Under the pieces are notes generated by a model. That model did not search any database. It was not told where the DNA came from and saw nothing but the letters and a program-made list of their open reading frames with translations. A program made the position numbers and the translations under genes. Shown piece after piece: positions 26,096 through 34,262 of a DNA stretch of 64,000 bases; position 1 is the stretch's first letter; every line of letters starts with the position of its first letter. The DNA comes from Nocardiopsis listeri NBRC 13360 (GTDB lineage: Bacteria; Actinomycetota; Actinomycetes; Streptosporangiales; Streptosporangiaceae): NCBI RefSeq assembly GCF_001570765.1, contig NZ_BCSH01000045.1, positions 1-64,000 of the forward strand, in the 5' to 3' direction.

Positions 26096-27313
26096 TCAGG
26101 CGTGGACTCGCACCGCGCCCGCGTAGTCGTTGGTCCGGACCGACGTGACGCGCACGTTCAGGCCTGTGCGCGGAGCCTCCAACATCTGTCCGTCGCCCAG
26201 GTAGATGGCCACGTGCGAAATGTAGTCGGGAGCGGTCGGGTCCGAACGCCAGAACAGCAGGTCGCCGCGTTCGAGGTCGTCCCACTCCACCTTGCTGCCG
26301 GCGTTCCACTGGTCGTGGGTGACCCGGGGGATCGACACCCCCGCCTCCTGGAAGGCCCACTGGAGCAGACCGGAGCAGTCGAAGCCGACGTCGGGGGTGG
26401 TGCCGCCCCAGACGTAGGGAACGCCCAACTGCGTCTCGGCGTTGGCGATGACCTGTTCGACGACCGTGGTCGGCACGGCCTCGCCGTCGTCGAGGGGTTC
26501 GGGGACGTCGGCGATCAGCTGGAGCTGGGCGTCCTCGCCGAGGGCCTCTTCCAGGGCCTCGTGCAACTCCCACAGGTCGGCGTCGGCCGCCGAGATCACC
26601 AGGGCGTTGCCCTCGGGCATGCCGAGTTCCCGGGCCTGGTCACGGGAGACGAGGGCGTCGATCCCGGCGATACCGGAGGTGGCGTGCGTCCACACCTCCA
26701 TGGGGACCTCACCGTTGCCTCCGGCGACGGTGACCTCGCCACCGACCTCGAGTTCGCGTTCCTTGCCCACGTCGTTGGACAGAGCGATGTGGCCCTCCGC
26801 GATGCCCTGCCAGATCTCGTCGGACTCGGCGGAGGGTTCGGGGGCGTGGTTGCGGAAGGTGGAGGGCTGCACGCCCATCATCGACGTGGCCTCGCCGTCG
26901 ACCTCCACGCGCGCGGCGTCGACGGTCAGGACGTGGTCGACACCGTCGATGCCACGGACCTCGTCGACGACCTCGGAGGACAGCGTCTCAGGGGCGACGG
27001 CGAGGTACTCGACCGAACGCGCTTCACGGAAGGGAGCGACGTAGGTGTCGCGGCGGAGTTCGTCGACGTCCGCGATGTCGGGGGAGGCCGCCGACGTGGT
27101 GTCGTCGCCGCGCGAACCGTCCTGTTGGGCTCGGGGGCGGGACCCACTGGGCTCCGCGTCGGTGGGGGGTGCCACGTCGTGGGCCGACTGGTCGGCGAGG
27201 GAGGGACGTTCCTCGACCACGGGTTCGGCCATCGCGGGGGTCGCCCCGAAGGCGGTGAAGGCGACCGCGAAAGCGGCCGTTGTTCCCGCACATGTTCTGA
27301 GCCGTTTCCGCAC
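26096..27313 (-). CDS. Secreted NlpC/P60 peptidoglycan hydrolase with unusual N-terminal domain
   Basis: Predicted cell-wall endopeptidase of 405 residues. A Sec signal peptide (AAFAVAFTAFGATPAMAE, cleavage near 29) and an acidic/Ser-rich linker (30-90) precede a globular region (about 92-275). Segments such as YLAVAPETLSSEVVDEVRGI and LEVGGEVTVAGG recall the periplasmic domains of MacB/FtsX-like permeases; that likeness is by eye only. The C-terminal NlpC/P60 domain has the catalytic C313 in GFDCSGLLQWAF and H367 in YISHVAIYLGDG, with the motif PYVWGG before it. The usual coiled-coil of RipA-like enzymes is absent. GTG is the start, with AAAGGGTG upstream. Confidence 0.87.
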   Translation of the reverse strand: MRKRLRTCAGTTAAFAVAFTAFGATPAMAEPVVEERPSLADQSAHDVAPPTDAEPSGSRPRAQQDGSRGDDTTSAASPDIADVDELRRDTYVAPFREARSVEYLAVAPETLSSEVVDEVRGIDGVDHVLTVDAARVEVDGEATSMMGVQPSTFRNHAPEPSAESDEIWQGIAEGHIALSNDVGKERELEVGGEVTVAGGNGEVPMEVWTHATSGIAGIDALVSRDQARELGMPEGNALVISAADADLWELHEALEEALGEDAQLQLIADVPEPLDDGEAVPTTVVEQVIANAETQLGVPYVWGGTTPDVGFDCSGLLQWAFQEAGVSIPRVTHDQWNAGSKVEWDDLERGDLLFWRSDPTAPDYISHVAIYLGDGQMLEAPRTGLNVRVTSVRTNDYAGAVRVHA

Positions 27314-27503
27314 GGGGGGTCATCACCCTTTCTGTGACCGCGGCGGGGGGTGACCGCTGCGGCGCACGGCCTTTGGTTGCGTGTACCGATCCAAGAATGG
27401 GCGCACAGGGGTTTGTTTGCAAGAAGTCCACGCCGTCCGATATCGGACGGCTACCTTTCCGCCGAATGACCGTTTCCTGAACGAGTGTCGCCTTCGCTTC
27501 TGG

Positions 27504-29195
27504 TCAGGGTCGGTCGTATCGATCCGTCACGGACAGGTCGAGCGGGAAACGGACCGGGGAATCACCGAAGAGGACTTCTCGGGTGCGGGTCTCGGCCCTA
27601 CGGACGGCCCGGACGGTCTCTTCGGCCAGGTCATCGGGCACGTGCAGGACCACTTCGTCATGCACGAAGAAGACGATCCCGCCGCCCTCCGGCATGTCCG
27701 GAAGATGGTCTCGTAGCTCTTGGCGCAGCGCCGCCAACAGGACCAACGCCCATTCTGCGGCGGTGGCCTGCACGACGAAGTTGCGGGTGAAGCGGCCGTG
27801 GGCGCGCCTTCGACGGTCGCCGTCCGGCGCGGCGACCGTGGCCGCCCAACCGCGCGGTGGCGGGGAGGTGCGCCCCAACCAGGAACGGACGATGCCGCCG
27901 CCCTCGCCGGTGCGCGCCGCGGCGTCGACGTGGTCCAAGGCCCGGGGGTAGAGGCGGCGCATCGTGGCGAGCAGGGGCGCGGCGTCGCCGGAGGTCTGCC
28001 CGTACATGGCGGCGAGCAGGCCGATCTTGGCTCGTTCTCGGTCGCCGCCCACCTGGTCGGCCAGGCCCGCGTACAGGTCCTCCTCGGCCGCGGCCTCCGC
28101 GAGGGCGTCGTCGTGGGAGAGCGCGGCCAGGACACGTGGTTCCAGTTGGCCCGCGTCGGCGCGCACCAGCACCCAACCGGGGTCGGAACGCACCGCGCCA
28201 CGGACCGCCTTGGGGATCTGAAGGGCGCCGCCGCCCCTGGTGGCCCACCGGCCGGAGACGACTCCGCCGACCACGTAGTCGGGTTGGAAGCGCCCTGGTC
28301 GCGGGCCCTCTCCCTCCGTCTTGAGTTCCCTGACCCAGGTCTCCAGCCAGGTCCACCCGTTGGCCGAGTACAGCCGGGCGAGTTCCTTGTACCGCAGCAG
28401 CAGGGGCACGACGGGGTGGTCGACGCGTTCCAGCACCCAGGAGCGGGTGGACTCGACCGGGTGTCCGATCCACGCCATGGCCCGTGTGACCTGGGCCGGA
28501 GAGTCGGGGTTGACGTCGTGTCCGACCACTTCGCCGATCCGTGCGGCCAACTCGGCCAGGACACGCGGACGCCCTCCGCCGGTCGGTCGGGGGCCGAGGA
28601 CCTCGGTGAGGATCCGGTCGTGTTCGTCGGGGCGCCAGGGCAGTCCGTCGTGGCTCATCTCCACCGCGGCCAGGGCCCCGGCCGACTCCACCGCCACCAG
28701 AAGGGAGAAGCGATCGGGGGCGAACAGCGCATCGATGCGTTCACCCTGGTCGCGGTGGACCTCCACGAGGGCGTCGAGCCGGTCGGTGCCCGGCGGCAGG
28801 GTGGACCGGTCCGCCTCGAACAGGGCGGGCTGGGCCGCGGCGCCCTCCCCCAGGGGGCGAACGGGGTCGTCGGGCACCGGAAGGTCGCGCAATCGCGCCC
28901 AGGCGGCCCCCAGCGAGTGGGGTTCGTAGTGGCGGGCGGCGTGGCCCAGCAGCAGTGCCTCGGTGTGTTCGACGTCGTGGCAGCGACGCACCCGTACCCC
29001 GGCCCGGACCAGTTCGGGGTAGATGTCCTCGGTGCGGGCCCAGACCCAGCGCGGGGGTTGCGGGGAACCCGTCTCGATCTCACGGATCTCGGCGACGAGG
29101 TCGGCCACGCGTCGGACGGGCCCGGCCGGTGAGGAGCCGTCGAGTTCTCTCAACCGGCCGCCGCCCTCCCCGTCTGCGACCACCGCGATCCGCAT
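27504..29195 (-). CDS. PolA-like DNA polymerase (second family-A polymerase)
   Basis: Family-A DNA polymerase of about 563 residues without a 5'-nuclease domain. It matches the short actinobacterial proteins annotated as bifunctional 3'-5' exonuclease/DNA polymerase. Palm and finger motifs are intact. Motif A is VRADAGQLEPRVLAAL (metal Asp about 347), motif B is RERAKIGLLAAMYGQTSG with the incoming-nucleotide Lys near 390 and Tyr near 398, and motif C is FFVHDEVVLHVP. The N-terminal 200 residues correspond to the exonuclease-like domain but lack an obvious DxE pair, so proofreading is doubtful. A role in repair synthesis or lesion bypass is inferred. The start is ambiguous between ATG 29195 and GTG 29201; GGGGAG lies before both. 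Confidence 0.87.
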   Translation of the reverse strand: MRIAVVADGEGGGRLRELDGSSPAGPVRRVADLVAEIREIETGSPQPPRWVWARTEDIYPELVRAGVRVRRCHDVEHTEALLLGHAARHYEPHSLGAAWARLRDLPVPDDPVRPLGEGAAAQPALFEADRSTLPPGTDRLDALVEVHRDQGERIDALFAPDRFSLLVAVESAGALAAVEMSHDGLPWRPDEHDRILTEVLGPRPTGGGRPRVLAELAARIGEVVGHDVNPDSPAQVTRAMAWIGHPVESTRSWVLERVDHPVVPLLLRYKELARLYSANGWTWLETWVRELKTEGEGPRPGRFQPDYVVGGVVSGRWATRGGGALQIPKAVRGAVRSDPGWVLVRADAGQLEPRVLAALSHDDALAEAAAEEDLYAGLADQVGGDRERAKIGLLAAMYGQTSGDAAPLLATMRRLYPRALDHVDAAARTGEGGGIVRSWLGRTSPPPRGWAATVAAPDGDRRRRAHGRFTRNFVVQATAAEWALVLLAALRQELRDHLPDMPEGGGIVFFVHDEVVLHVPDDLAEETVRAVRRAETRTREVLFGDSPVRFPLDLSVTDRYDRP

Positions 29196-29291
29196 ACCCA
29201 CATTCTCCCCCGCGGGTATGACGATCGGACGGATCCACGCGTGTTCGTTCGTGGCCGTTTCCGGGGAGGGCGTGGTCCGGTGCCGTCTCCG

Positions 29292-30209
29292 CTAACGGCC
29301 GGGACGGACGACGTTGGCCAGGGGCTCCCCCGCGGCCCAACGGCCCAGTTGGGCGTCCATGAACGCGCGTGCCCGCGGGTAGAACGCGGTCGAACCACCC
29401 GCCACGTGCGGGGTGAAGTACACGCCGGGCGCCTCCCAGAGCGGGTGGTCGACGGGCGGCGGTTCGGGGTCGGTGACGTCCAGGGCGGCGCGCACCCGGC
29501 CGTTCTGGGCGAGCAGGGCATCGGTGTCGAGTACGGCGCCACGACCCACGTTGACCACGAGCGCGTCGTCACGCAGCAGGGCGAACTCACTGGCGCCGAA
29601 CAGACCCCGGGTGGCCTCGTTGAGCGGGGTGACCAGCACGACGATGTCGACCCCCGGCAGGAGCGCGGGCAGTTCGTCGACGCCGTGGACGTCCTCCTCC
29701 GGGCGCGGGCGGCTCGCCACCCGCACCACCTCGGTCTCGAACGGCAGCAGCCGTCGTTCGATCGCCCTACCGATGCTGCCGTAGCCGAGGATCATCACCC
29801 GGGAGTCGGCCAGTGACCGTTGGGGCGCGGGAGCCCACCGGTGTTCGCGCTGGTCGATGGCCCATCGAGGCAGTTCGCGCTGGGCGGCGAGGACGAGCGC
29901 GAGCGCGTGTTCGGCGGTGCTGGCGTCGTGCAGCCCCCGACCGTTGCACAGGGTGACGTGGTCGGGAATCAGTCCCAGCACCTGGTCGTAGCCGGCGGAG
30001 ACCAATTGTAGGACGCGCAGCCGCGGCATCCGGCCGATGATCTCCAGCCGTTCGTCCACTCCCTGGGTGGAAGGGGCGTAGGGCACCTGGTAGAAGGTGA
30101 CCTCGTTCAGTTCCGCCGGTGCCGGTCCTCCCGCGTAGAGATCGACGTGGAGTCCGTCGGGCGCGTTGTCCCGGTTCTGCCCCCACTGCACCAGTGCTCG
30201 GCCGCCCAT
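29292..30209 (-). CDS. D-isomer-specific 2-hydroxyacid dehydrogenase
   Basis: NAD(P)-dependent oxidoreductase of 305 residues that interconverts a 2-oxoacid and a D-2-hydroxyacid. The Rossmann motif is VMILGYGSIGRAIE. The catalytic triad of the family is visible as Arg in VNVGRGAVLDTDALL, Glu in DVTDPEP and His in YFTPHVAGGS. The N-terminal domain is short, as in GhrA-like members. Substrate is unknown (glyoxylate, pyruvate or phosphoglycerate-like). It follows the TrmH-family gene on the same strand after 60 bases, so it is possibly cotranscribed. Confidence 0.87.
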   Translation of the reverse strand: MGGRALVQWGQNRDNAPDGLHVDLYAGGPAPAELNEVTFYQVPYAPSTQGVDERLEIIGRMPRLRVLQLVSAGYDQVLGLIPDHVTLCNGRGLHDASTAEHALALVLAAQRELPRWAIDQREHRWAPAPQRSLADSRVMILGYGSIGRAIERRLLPFETEVVRVASRPRPEEDVHGVDELPALLPGVDIVVLVTPLNEATRGLFGASEFALLRDDALVVNVGRGAVLDTDALLAQNGRVRAALDVTDPEPPPVDHPLWEAPGVYFTPHVAGGSTAFYPRARAFMDAQLGRWAAGEPLANVVRPGR

Positions 30210-30269
30210 GTCGTGCGTCCTCCCTGCCGTGGCCGTCCGTGTCAGGCGCCACCCTAGACGCTCAGGGGT

Positions 30270-31085
30270 TCAGCGGGTGCGTCCGAGCTCGTAACAGGCG
30301 ATGGCGGCGGCCGCGGTGACGTTGAGGGAGTCGACGTCACGGTCGGTCATCGGGATGTGCACGCGTGAGGTGGCCCGTTCCAACCAGCGCGAGGACAACC
30401 CGTCGCCCTCGGTCCCCAAGAGCAGCCCCACCTTGGCGTCGGGCGCGAGGCGGTCCATCGCCTCGCTCATCGGCAGGGACCCCTCCCCCGGAGTGAGCGC
30501 CATGAGGTCGAAGCCGGACTCGCGCAGGGTGTCCAGCCCGCCATGCCAGTCGTCCATGCGGGTGTAGGGCAGGGTGAAGACCGCGCCCATGGATACCTTC
30601 ACCGAACGTCGGTACAGCGGGTCCGCGCAGCGGGGCGCGAGGACGACAGCGTCCACCCCCAGCCCGGCGGCGCTGCGGAAGATCGCGCCGACGTTGGTGT
30701 GGTCGACCAGGTCCTCCAACACCACGATGGAGCGCGCCTGGGCGAGCACCTCGCTCGGCTCCGGCAGGGGTTTGCGGTGGTAGGCGGCCAGGGCGCCGCG
30801 GTGCAGGTCGAACCCGACGAGGCGTTCGGCGGTCTCCTCGCTGACGACGTACAGCGGCGCCTCGGTCGCGGCCACGACGTCGTCGAGGGCCTCGGCCCGT
30901 CGTTCGGTCAGCAGGAAGCTGCGCGGCGTGTACCCGGCGGTGGCGGCGCGGCGGATCACCTTGTCGCCCTCGGCCATGAACAGGCCGTGTTCGGCCTCCA
31001 GGTGACGGCGCAGGTTGACGTCGCGCAGACGGGTGTAGTCGGCCAGGCGCGGGTCGGTGGGGTCACTGACCCTGATGACGTCCAT
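30270..31085 (-). CDS. TrmH/SpoU-family RNA 2'-O-methyltransferase
   Basis: SPOUT-class S-adenosylmethionine-dependent methyltransferase acting on tRNA or rRNA ribose. About 271 residues. An N-terminal substrate-binding domain (about 1-100, with HGLFMAEGDKVIRRA) is followed by the knotted catalytic domain. Motif 1 is DHTNVGAIFRSAAGLGVDAV, motif 2 is VGLLLGTEGDGLS and motif 3 is DVDSLNVTAAAAIACYEL. All key residues (N and R of motif 1, E of motif 2, N of motif 3) are present. The RNA target cannot be told from sequence. The start is uncertain between ATG 31085 and GTG 31091. It lies 18 bases after the SSI-like membrane protein gene, suggesting one transcript. Confidence 0.87.
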   Translation of the reverse strand: MDVIRVSDPTDPRLADYTRLRDVNLRRHLEAEHGLFMAEGDKVIRRAATAGYTPRSFLLTERRAEALDDVVAATEAPLYVVSEETAERLVGFDLHRGALAAYHRKPLPEPSEVLAQARSIVVLEDLVDHTNVGAIFRSAAGLGVDAVVLAPRCADPLYRRSVKVSMGAVFTLPYTRMDDWHGGLDTLRESGFDLMALTPGEGSLPMSEAMDRLAPDAKVGLLLGTEGDGLSSRWLERATSRVHIPMTDRDVDSLNVTAAAAIACYELGRTR

Positions 31086-31103
31086 GGTCACCGATTATCG
31101 CGC

Positions 31104-31712
31104 CTATCGCTCGGTCTCGAACCGTTCGGTGAGGGGGATCAGGCGCTGCCAGCGGGCCTCCTCGCAGGAGCCGCGGCGTGTCAGGGAGGTGTCGATCTCG
31201 CGCCCCTCCCAAACGCCCTCGATACCGGCCTGCTGGGGGCCGTAGACCTTGTCGGTGCACACGGTGCCGTCGCTGATCTCGGCGAAGAGCGGATGGCCCA
31301 CGGGCTTCTCGGAACCCTCGGACTCGGCGTCCTCTTCCTCGGCGGGGGACTCGGTGATGGTGGGGTCCTCGGCCATTCCGGCGGCGACCTCGGCCATCGC
31401 GGTGCAGGCCGCCGGGTCCTCGGCCAGGTCCCCGGTGCACTCCAGCGTCTGTACCCAGGCGTGGTGGCGGTCGGTGACCTGTATCCGCAACGTTCCGGTC
31501 GGGCCGGAGAGCACGGGCTCCTCGGTGTCCGGCTCGATGACGCTGCTCAGTACCTCGGGGCTGGTCGCGTTGGTGGCCTCCACGTCCTGGGGCGGCAGCA
31601 TCGATGGGCCCACGAACACGGCGTAGGTCACCGCACCGGCGCAGCAGGCACCGGCGAGGATCATGGAGCCGAGGTTGCCTCGGTTCCGTCGGTCACTGTG
31701 CGAATGGGACAT
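31104..31712 (-). CDS. Membrane-anchored protein with subtilisin-inhibitor-like (SSI) domain
   Basis: A 202-residue protein with one N-terminal hydrophobic helix (about 15-35) after a basic His/Arg start, predicting an anchored extracytoplasmic domain. Residues about 73-190 resemble the Streptomyces subtilisin inhibitor family. Four cysteines (C92, C103, C152, C183) can form the two SSI disulfides. The reactive-loop region VCTDKVYGPQ precedes GIEGVWEGREIDTSLTRRGS, which parallels the SSI VYDP...GVWQGK segment. The P1 residue would be K155, favouring trypsin-like proteases, with one extra residue after the Cys. An acidic insert (ESPAEEEDAESEGSEK) sits between the two Cys pairs. Family assignment is by eye. 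It is first in a probable operon with the TrmH-like gene. Confidence 0.65.
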   Translation of the reverse strand: MSHSHSDRRNRGNLGSMILAGACCAGAVTYAVFVGPSMLPPQDVEATNATSPEVLSSVIEPDTEEPVLSGPTGTLRIQVTDRHHAWVQTLECTGDLAEDPAACTAMAEVAAGMAEDPTITESPAEEEDAESEGSEKPVGHPLFAEISDGTVCTDKVYGPQQAGIEGVWEGREIDTSLTRRGSCEEARWQRLIPLTERFETER

Positions 31713-32144
31713 GCCAAAACCCTCGGGGGTCGAATGGTCGCGGGGGCGTCCACGCGGGCCGGGCCCCGTCCTGGTGGGGCTTGCGCCGATCGGACGTCAA
31801 GTATCGGTCAAGCGAATACCGGGGGCCAATGGTAGCGGGGAGTCGGGAGTACATCTGGAGGAGCGCCGTAACGAAGCGGTCAAGGAGCACGATGTTCCGG
31901 TATCGATGTGAGCGGCACCACCCCCGCCCTTCCACTCGCGCATTACCTGCCAGTAAGGTCCGGGGAAGGGATCGTTCGTTTCGCGGCCTACGGTCGTCCT
32001 TGCACACATTAGGACGCAGCCCGCGCGAGAACGGTTCACCCCACGAACCTTCCGCGGGTGCCGGGAACCGCACCCGGCGACCGCCACACGAGCCGGCCCC
32101 GGGCGACCGGGCGCCGGACGACCAGTCCCACCCCCGGAGTGCCC
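31713..32144. other. Divergent intergenic region
   Basis: About 430 bases between the SSI-like gene and the first VWA gene, which point away from each other. No supported gene. It should hold both promoters. GGAG lies 5 bases before the GTG at 32145. Confidence 0.45.
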
Positions 32145-33878
32145 GTGTCCACTGGACGCCATCGACTTCCCTCCCCGGCCGTCACCACCTCACGCAAGGC
32201 GGTGCGGTCGCCGATGGGGATCACCGCGATCACCGTCGCCTCCATCGCCGTCGCGGCCATCGCCGTCCCGGTCGGCATGAACGTCCTCGGTTGCGGCGAC
32301 ACCCGTTACCTACGGGTGTCCACGACCCAGAGCGTCGCTCCCGTGCTGCGCGAGGCCGCCACGGAGTTCAACTCCGACGAACCACGCTACGGAGACGTGT
32401 GCGTGTACGCGCAGGTCGACGAGATCGCCCCGCACCGGATCATGGACGCCCTTTCCGGCAACCAACTGGGCGAATCGAGCATCACCCCGCATGTGTGGAT
32501 CCCCGAGTCCTCGGCCTGGGTGGAACTGGCCCGCGTGTCGGCGGGCGGCGCGCACGGCATCGAGACCGACCCGCCCTCACTGGCCAATTCCCCCGTGGTT
32601 CTGGCCGCCCCACCGGACACCGAGGGCATGCCCGACCAGGACGAGGCCGACTGGACCATGCTGTTGCCCGGGGAACGCGACCCCGACCGGCCCGTGGTGA
32701 TGGTCGACCCCAACCGCGGCGCCGACGGCATGACGGTGATGCACGCGATCCGTGAACACCTGGGCACCGGCGACGACGCCGACACCGCCATGACCGACTT
32801 CGTCCGCGAGGTCCAGATGGACTCGGCCTTCGGTGAACTGGACCTGACCACGGTGTTCACCGGTTCGGCCGCCGCACAGGACCGGCAGGACCCGATCATC
32901 GCGGTGCCCGAACAGGCAGTGGTCTCCTACAACCTGCGCCGCGCCGACTCCGCGCCCGAGTTGCGGGCCCACTACGTCCAGGACGGCACCGTCGGCATGG
33001 ACTACCCCTATGTGACCGTCACCGAGGAATCCGCGCTCCAGTCTGCCGCCGCCGACCTCTACCAGGTGGTCGGCGCCGACGCCTATCGCGGTCGCCTGCG
33101 CGAGCTGGGTTTTCGTGATCCGAACGGTGAGGCGTCCTCGGTGCTGGCCGCCCAGCCCGGCATCGAGGCGGCGGTCCCGCCCACGCACGAGAAGCTGACC
33201 GGCGACGCCCTACTGGCCTCGGTCACCGACTGGAACCGGCTGTCGATGCCCAGCCGCACGCTGGTGCTGGCCGACGCCTCCCAGAACATGTCCGAGGACC
33301 TCAACGGCGGCCCCGCGCGGATCGAGGTCGCCAAGCAGGCCGCGCTCCTGGGCCTGTCGCTGTTCCCGGACGAGACCGACATGGGCCTGTGGCTGATGTC
33401 CGACCGATACGGCGAGAGCGGTCGTGAGGAGGCCGCGAAGCTGCACCCGTTGGGTCAGGCCGACGATGGGGACGTGACGCGCCGCCAGGAGATGACCGCG
33501 GTCGCCGAGGACCTGGAGACACAGGGCGGTGACTCGCGCCTGTACGACAACATCCTGGCCGCCTACGACGAGGTGCAGGACGACTACCACGAGGACAAGA
33601 TCAACAGCGTCATCCTGCTGACCGCCGGTCAGGACGAGGGTTCCAGCGAGGTCTCCCACGACGAGCTGGTGGCCGCCCTACAGGACCGTTTCGACCCGGA
33701 ACGCCCGGTCACGATGTTCATCATCGGCTTCGGTGACCAGGCCGAGGAGCAGGAACTGGCGCAGATCGCGCGGGCCACGAGCGGTTCGTCGTTCGTCACC
33801 GAGGACCCGGCGGAGATCGGCGACTTCTTCCTCAGCTCGATCTCGCGCCGCCTGTGCGTGCCCGACTGCGACAACTGA
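32145..33878 (+). CDS. Substrate-binding and VWA domain protein, degenerate MIDAS
   Basis: Extracytoplasmic protein of 577 residues. An N-terminal anchor helix (about 23-45, ITAITVASIAVAAIAVPVGM) is followed by a type 2 periplasmic-binding-like domain (about 52-340, starting YLRVSTTQSVAPVLREAATE). A von Willebrand factor A domain (about 368-570) is C-terminal. The MIDAS motif DxSxS is degraded to DASQN (D377 onward), so metal-dependent ligand binding is doubtful. A late TAGQDEG replaces the usual T-D-G motif. The pattern matches the actinobacterial family named substrate-binding and VWA domain-containing. The next gene is a paralogue with an intact MIDAS. The GTG at 32145 is chosen for its GGAG; function is unknown. 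Confidence 0.8.
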   Translation: MSTGRHRLPSPAVTTSRKAVRSPMGITAITVASIAVAAIAVPVGMNVLGCGDTRYLRVSTTQSVAPVLREAATEFNSDEPRYGDVCVYAQVDEIAPHRIMDALSGNQLGESSITPHVWIPESSAWVELARVSAGGAHGIETDPPSLANSPVVLAAPPDTEGMPDQDEADWTMLLPGERDPDRPVVMVDPNRGADGMTVMHAIREHLGTGDDADTAMTDFVREVQMDSAFGELDLTTVFTGSAAAQDRQDPIIAVPEQAVVSYNLRRADSAPELRAHYVQDGTVGMDYPYVTVTEESALQSAAADLYQVVGADAYRGRLRELGFRDPNGEASSVLAAQPGIEAAVPPTHEKLTGDALLASVTDWNRLSMPSRTLVLADASQNMSEDLNGGPARIEVAKQAALLGLSLFPDETDMGLWLMSDRYGESGREEAAKLHPLGQADDGDVTRRQEMTAVAEDLETQGGDSRLYDNILAAYDEVQDDYHEDKINSVILLTAGQDEGSSEVSHDELVAALQDRFDPERPVTMFIIGFGDQAEEQELAQIARATSGSSFVTEDPAEIGDFFLSSISRRLCVPDCDN

Positions 33879-34262
33879 TCGGTCGGTCTGGTGGTCGGCG
33901 ATCGGGCATCCGGCGCGTCGAACGGCCACGCCGACACCGATGGTCTCGATTGAATATCGGAATCGCATTTCGGTCGGGCCGGTTCCCGAGTGACCTCGGG
34001 GGCCGACCCGATCGGATTCCCCAAGGTGACCGCCGCTACGCCCCGGTTTCCCACCACGGGGCCATGCCCCGTCCCCCTACCGGGGAGCCGGCCCCCATTC
34101 ACTCGGTCTGGGGCTTTGAGTACGGTTCCCACCAGTAACACTCATACGTTCGTCTCGCCCCGAGTCGAACCGGTACTTACGGATTCACCCGTACCACCCA
34201 TCCCCGTACCCGATCATCCCCCTGTACGAGATCCGTCCGTACACCACCCCGTGAGGAAAGCT
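33879..34262 (+). other. Spacer between VWA paralogues
   Basis: 384 bases without a supported gene between two same-strand paralogues. It is long enough for a separate promoter. The right part repeats the short motif CCGTAC several times (34170-34245). GAGGAAAG precedes the GTG at 34263. Confidence 0.4.

Noticed and set aside
30543..31835. 430-codon plus-strand frame opposite the TrmH and SSI-like genes
   Set aside because: Antisense shadow; the minus-strand proteins have conserved motifs and short spacing as an operon.
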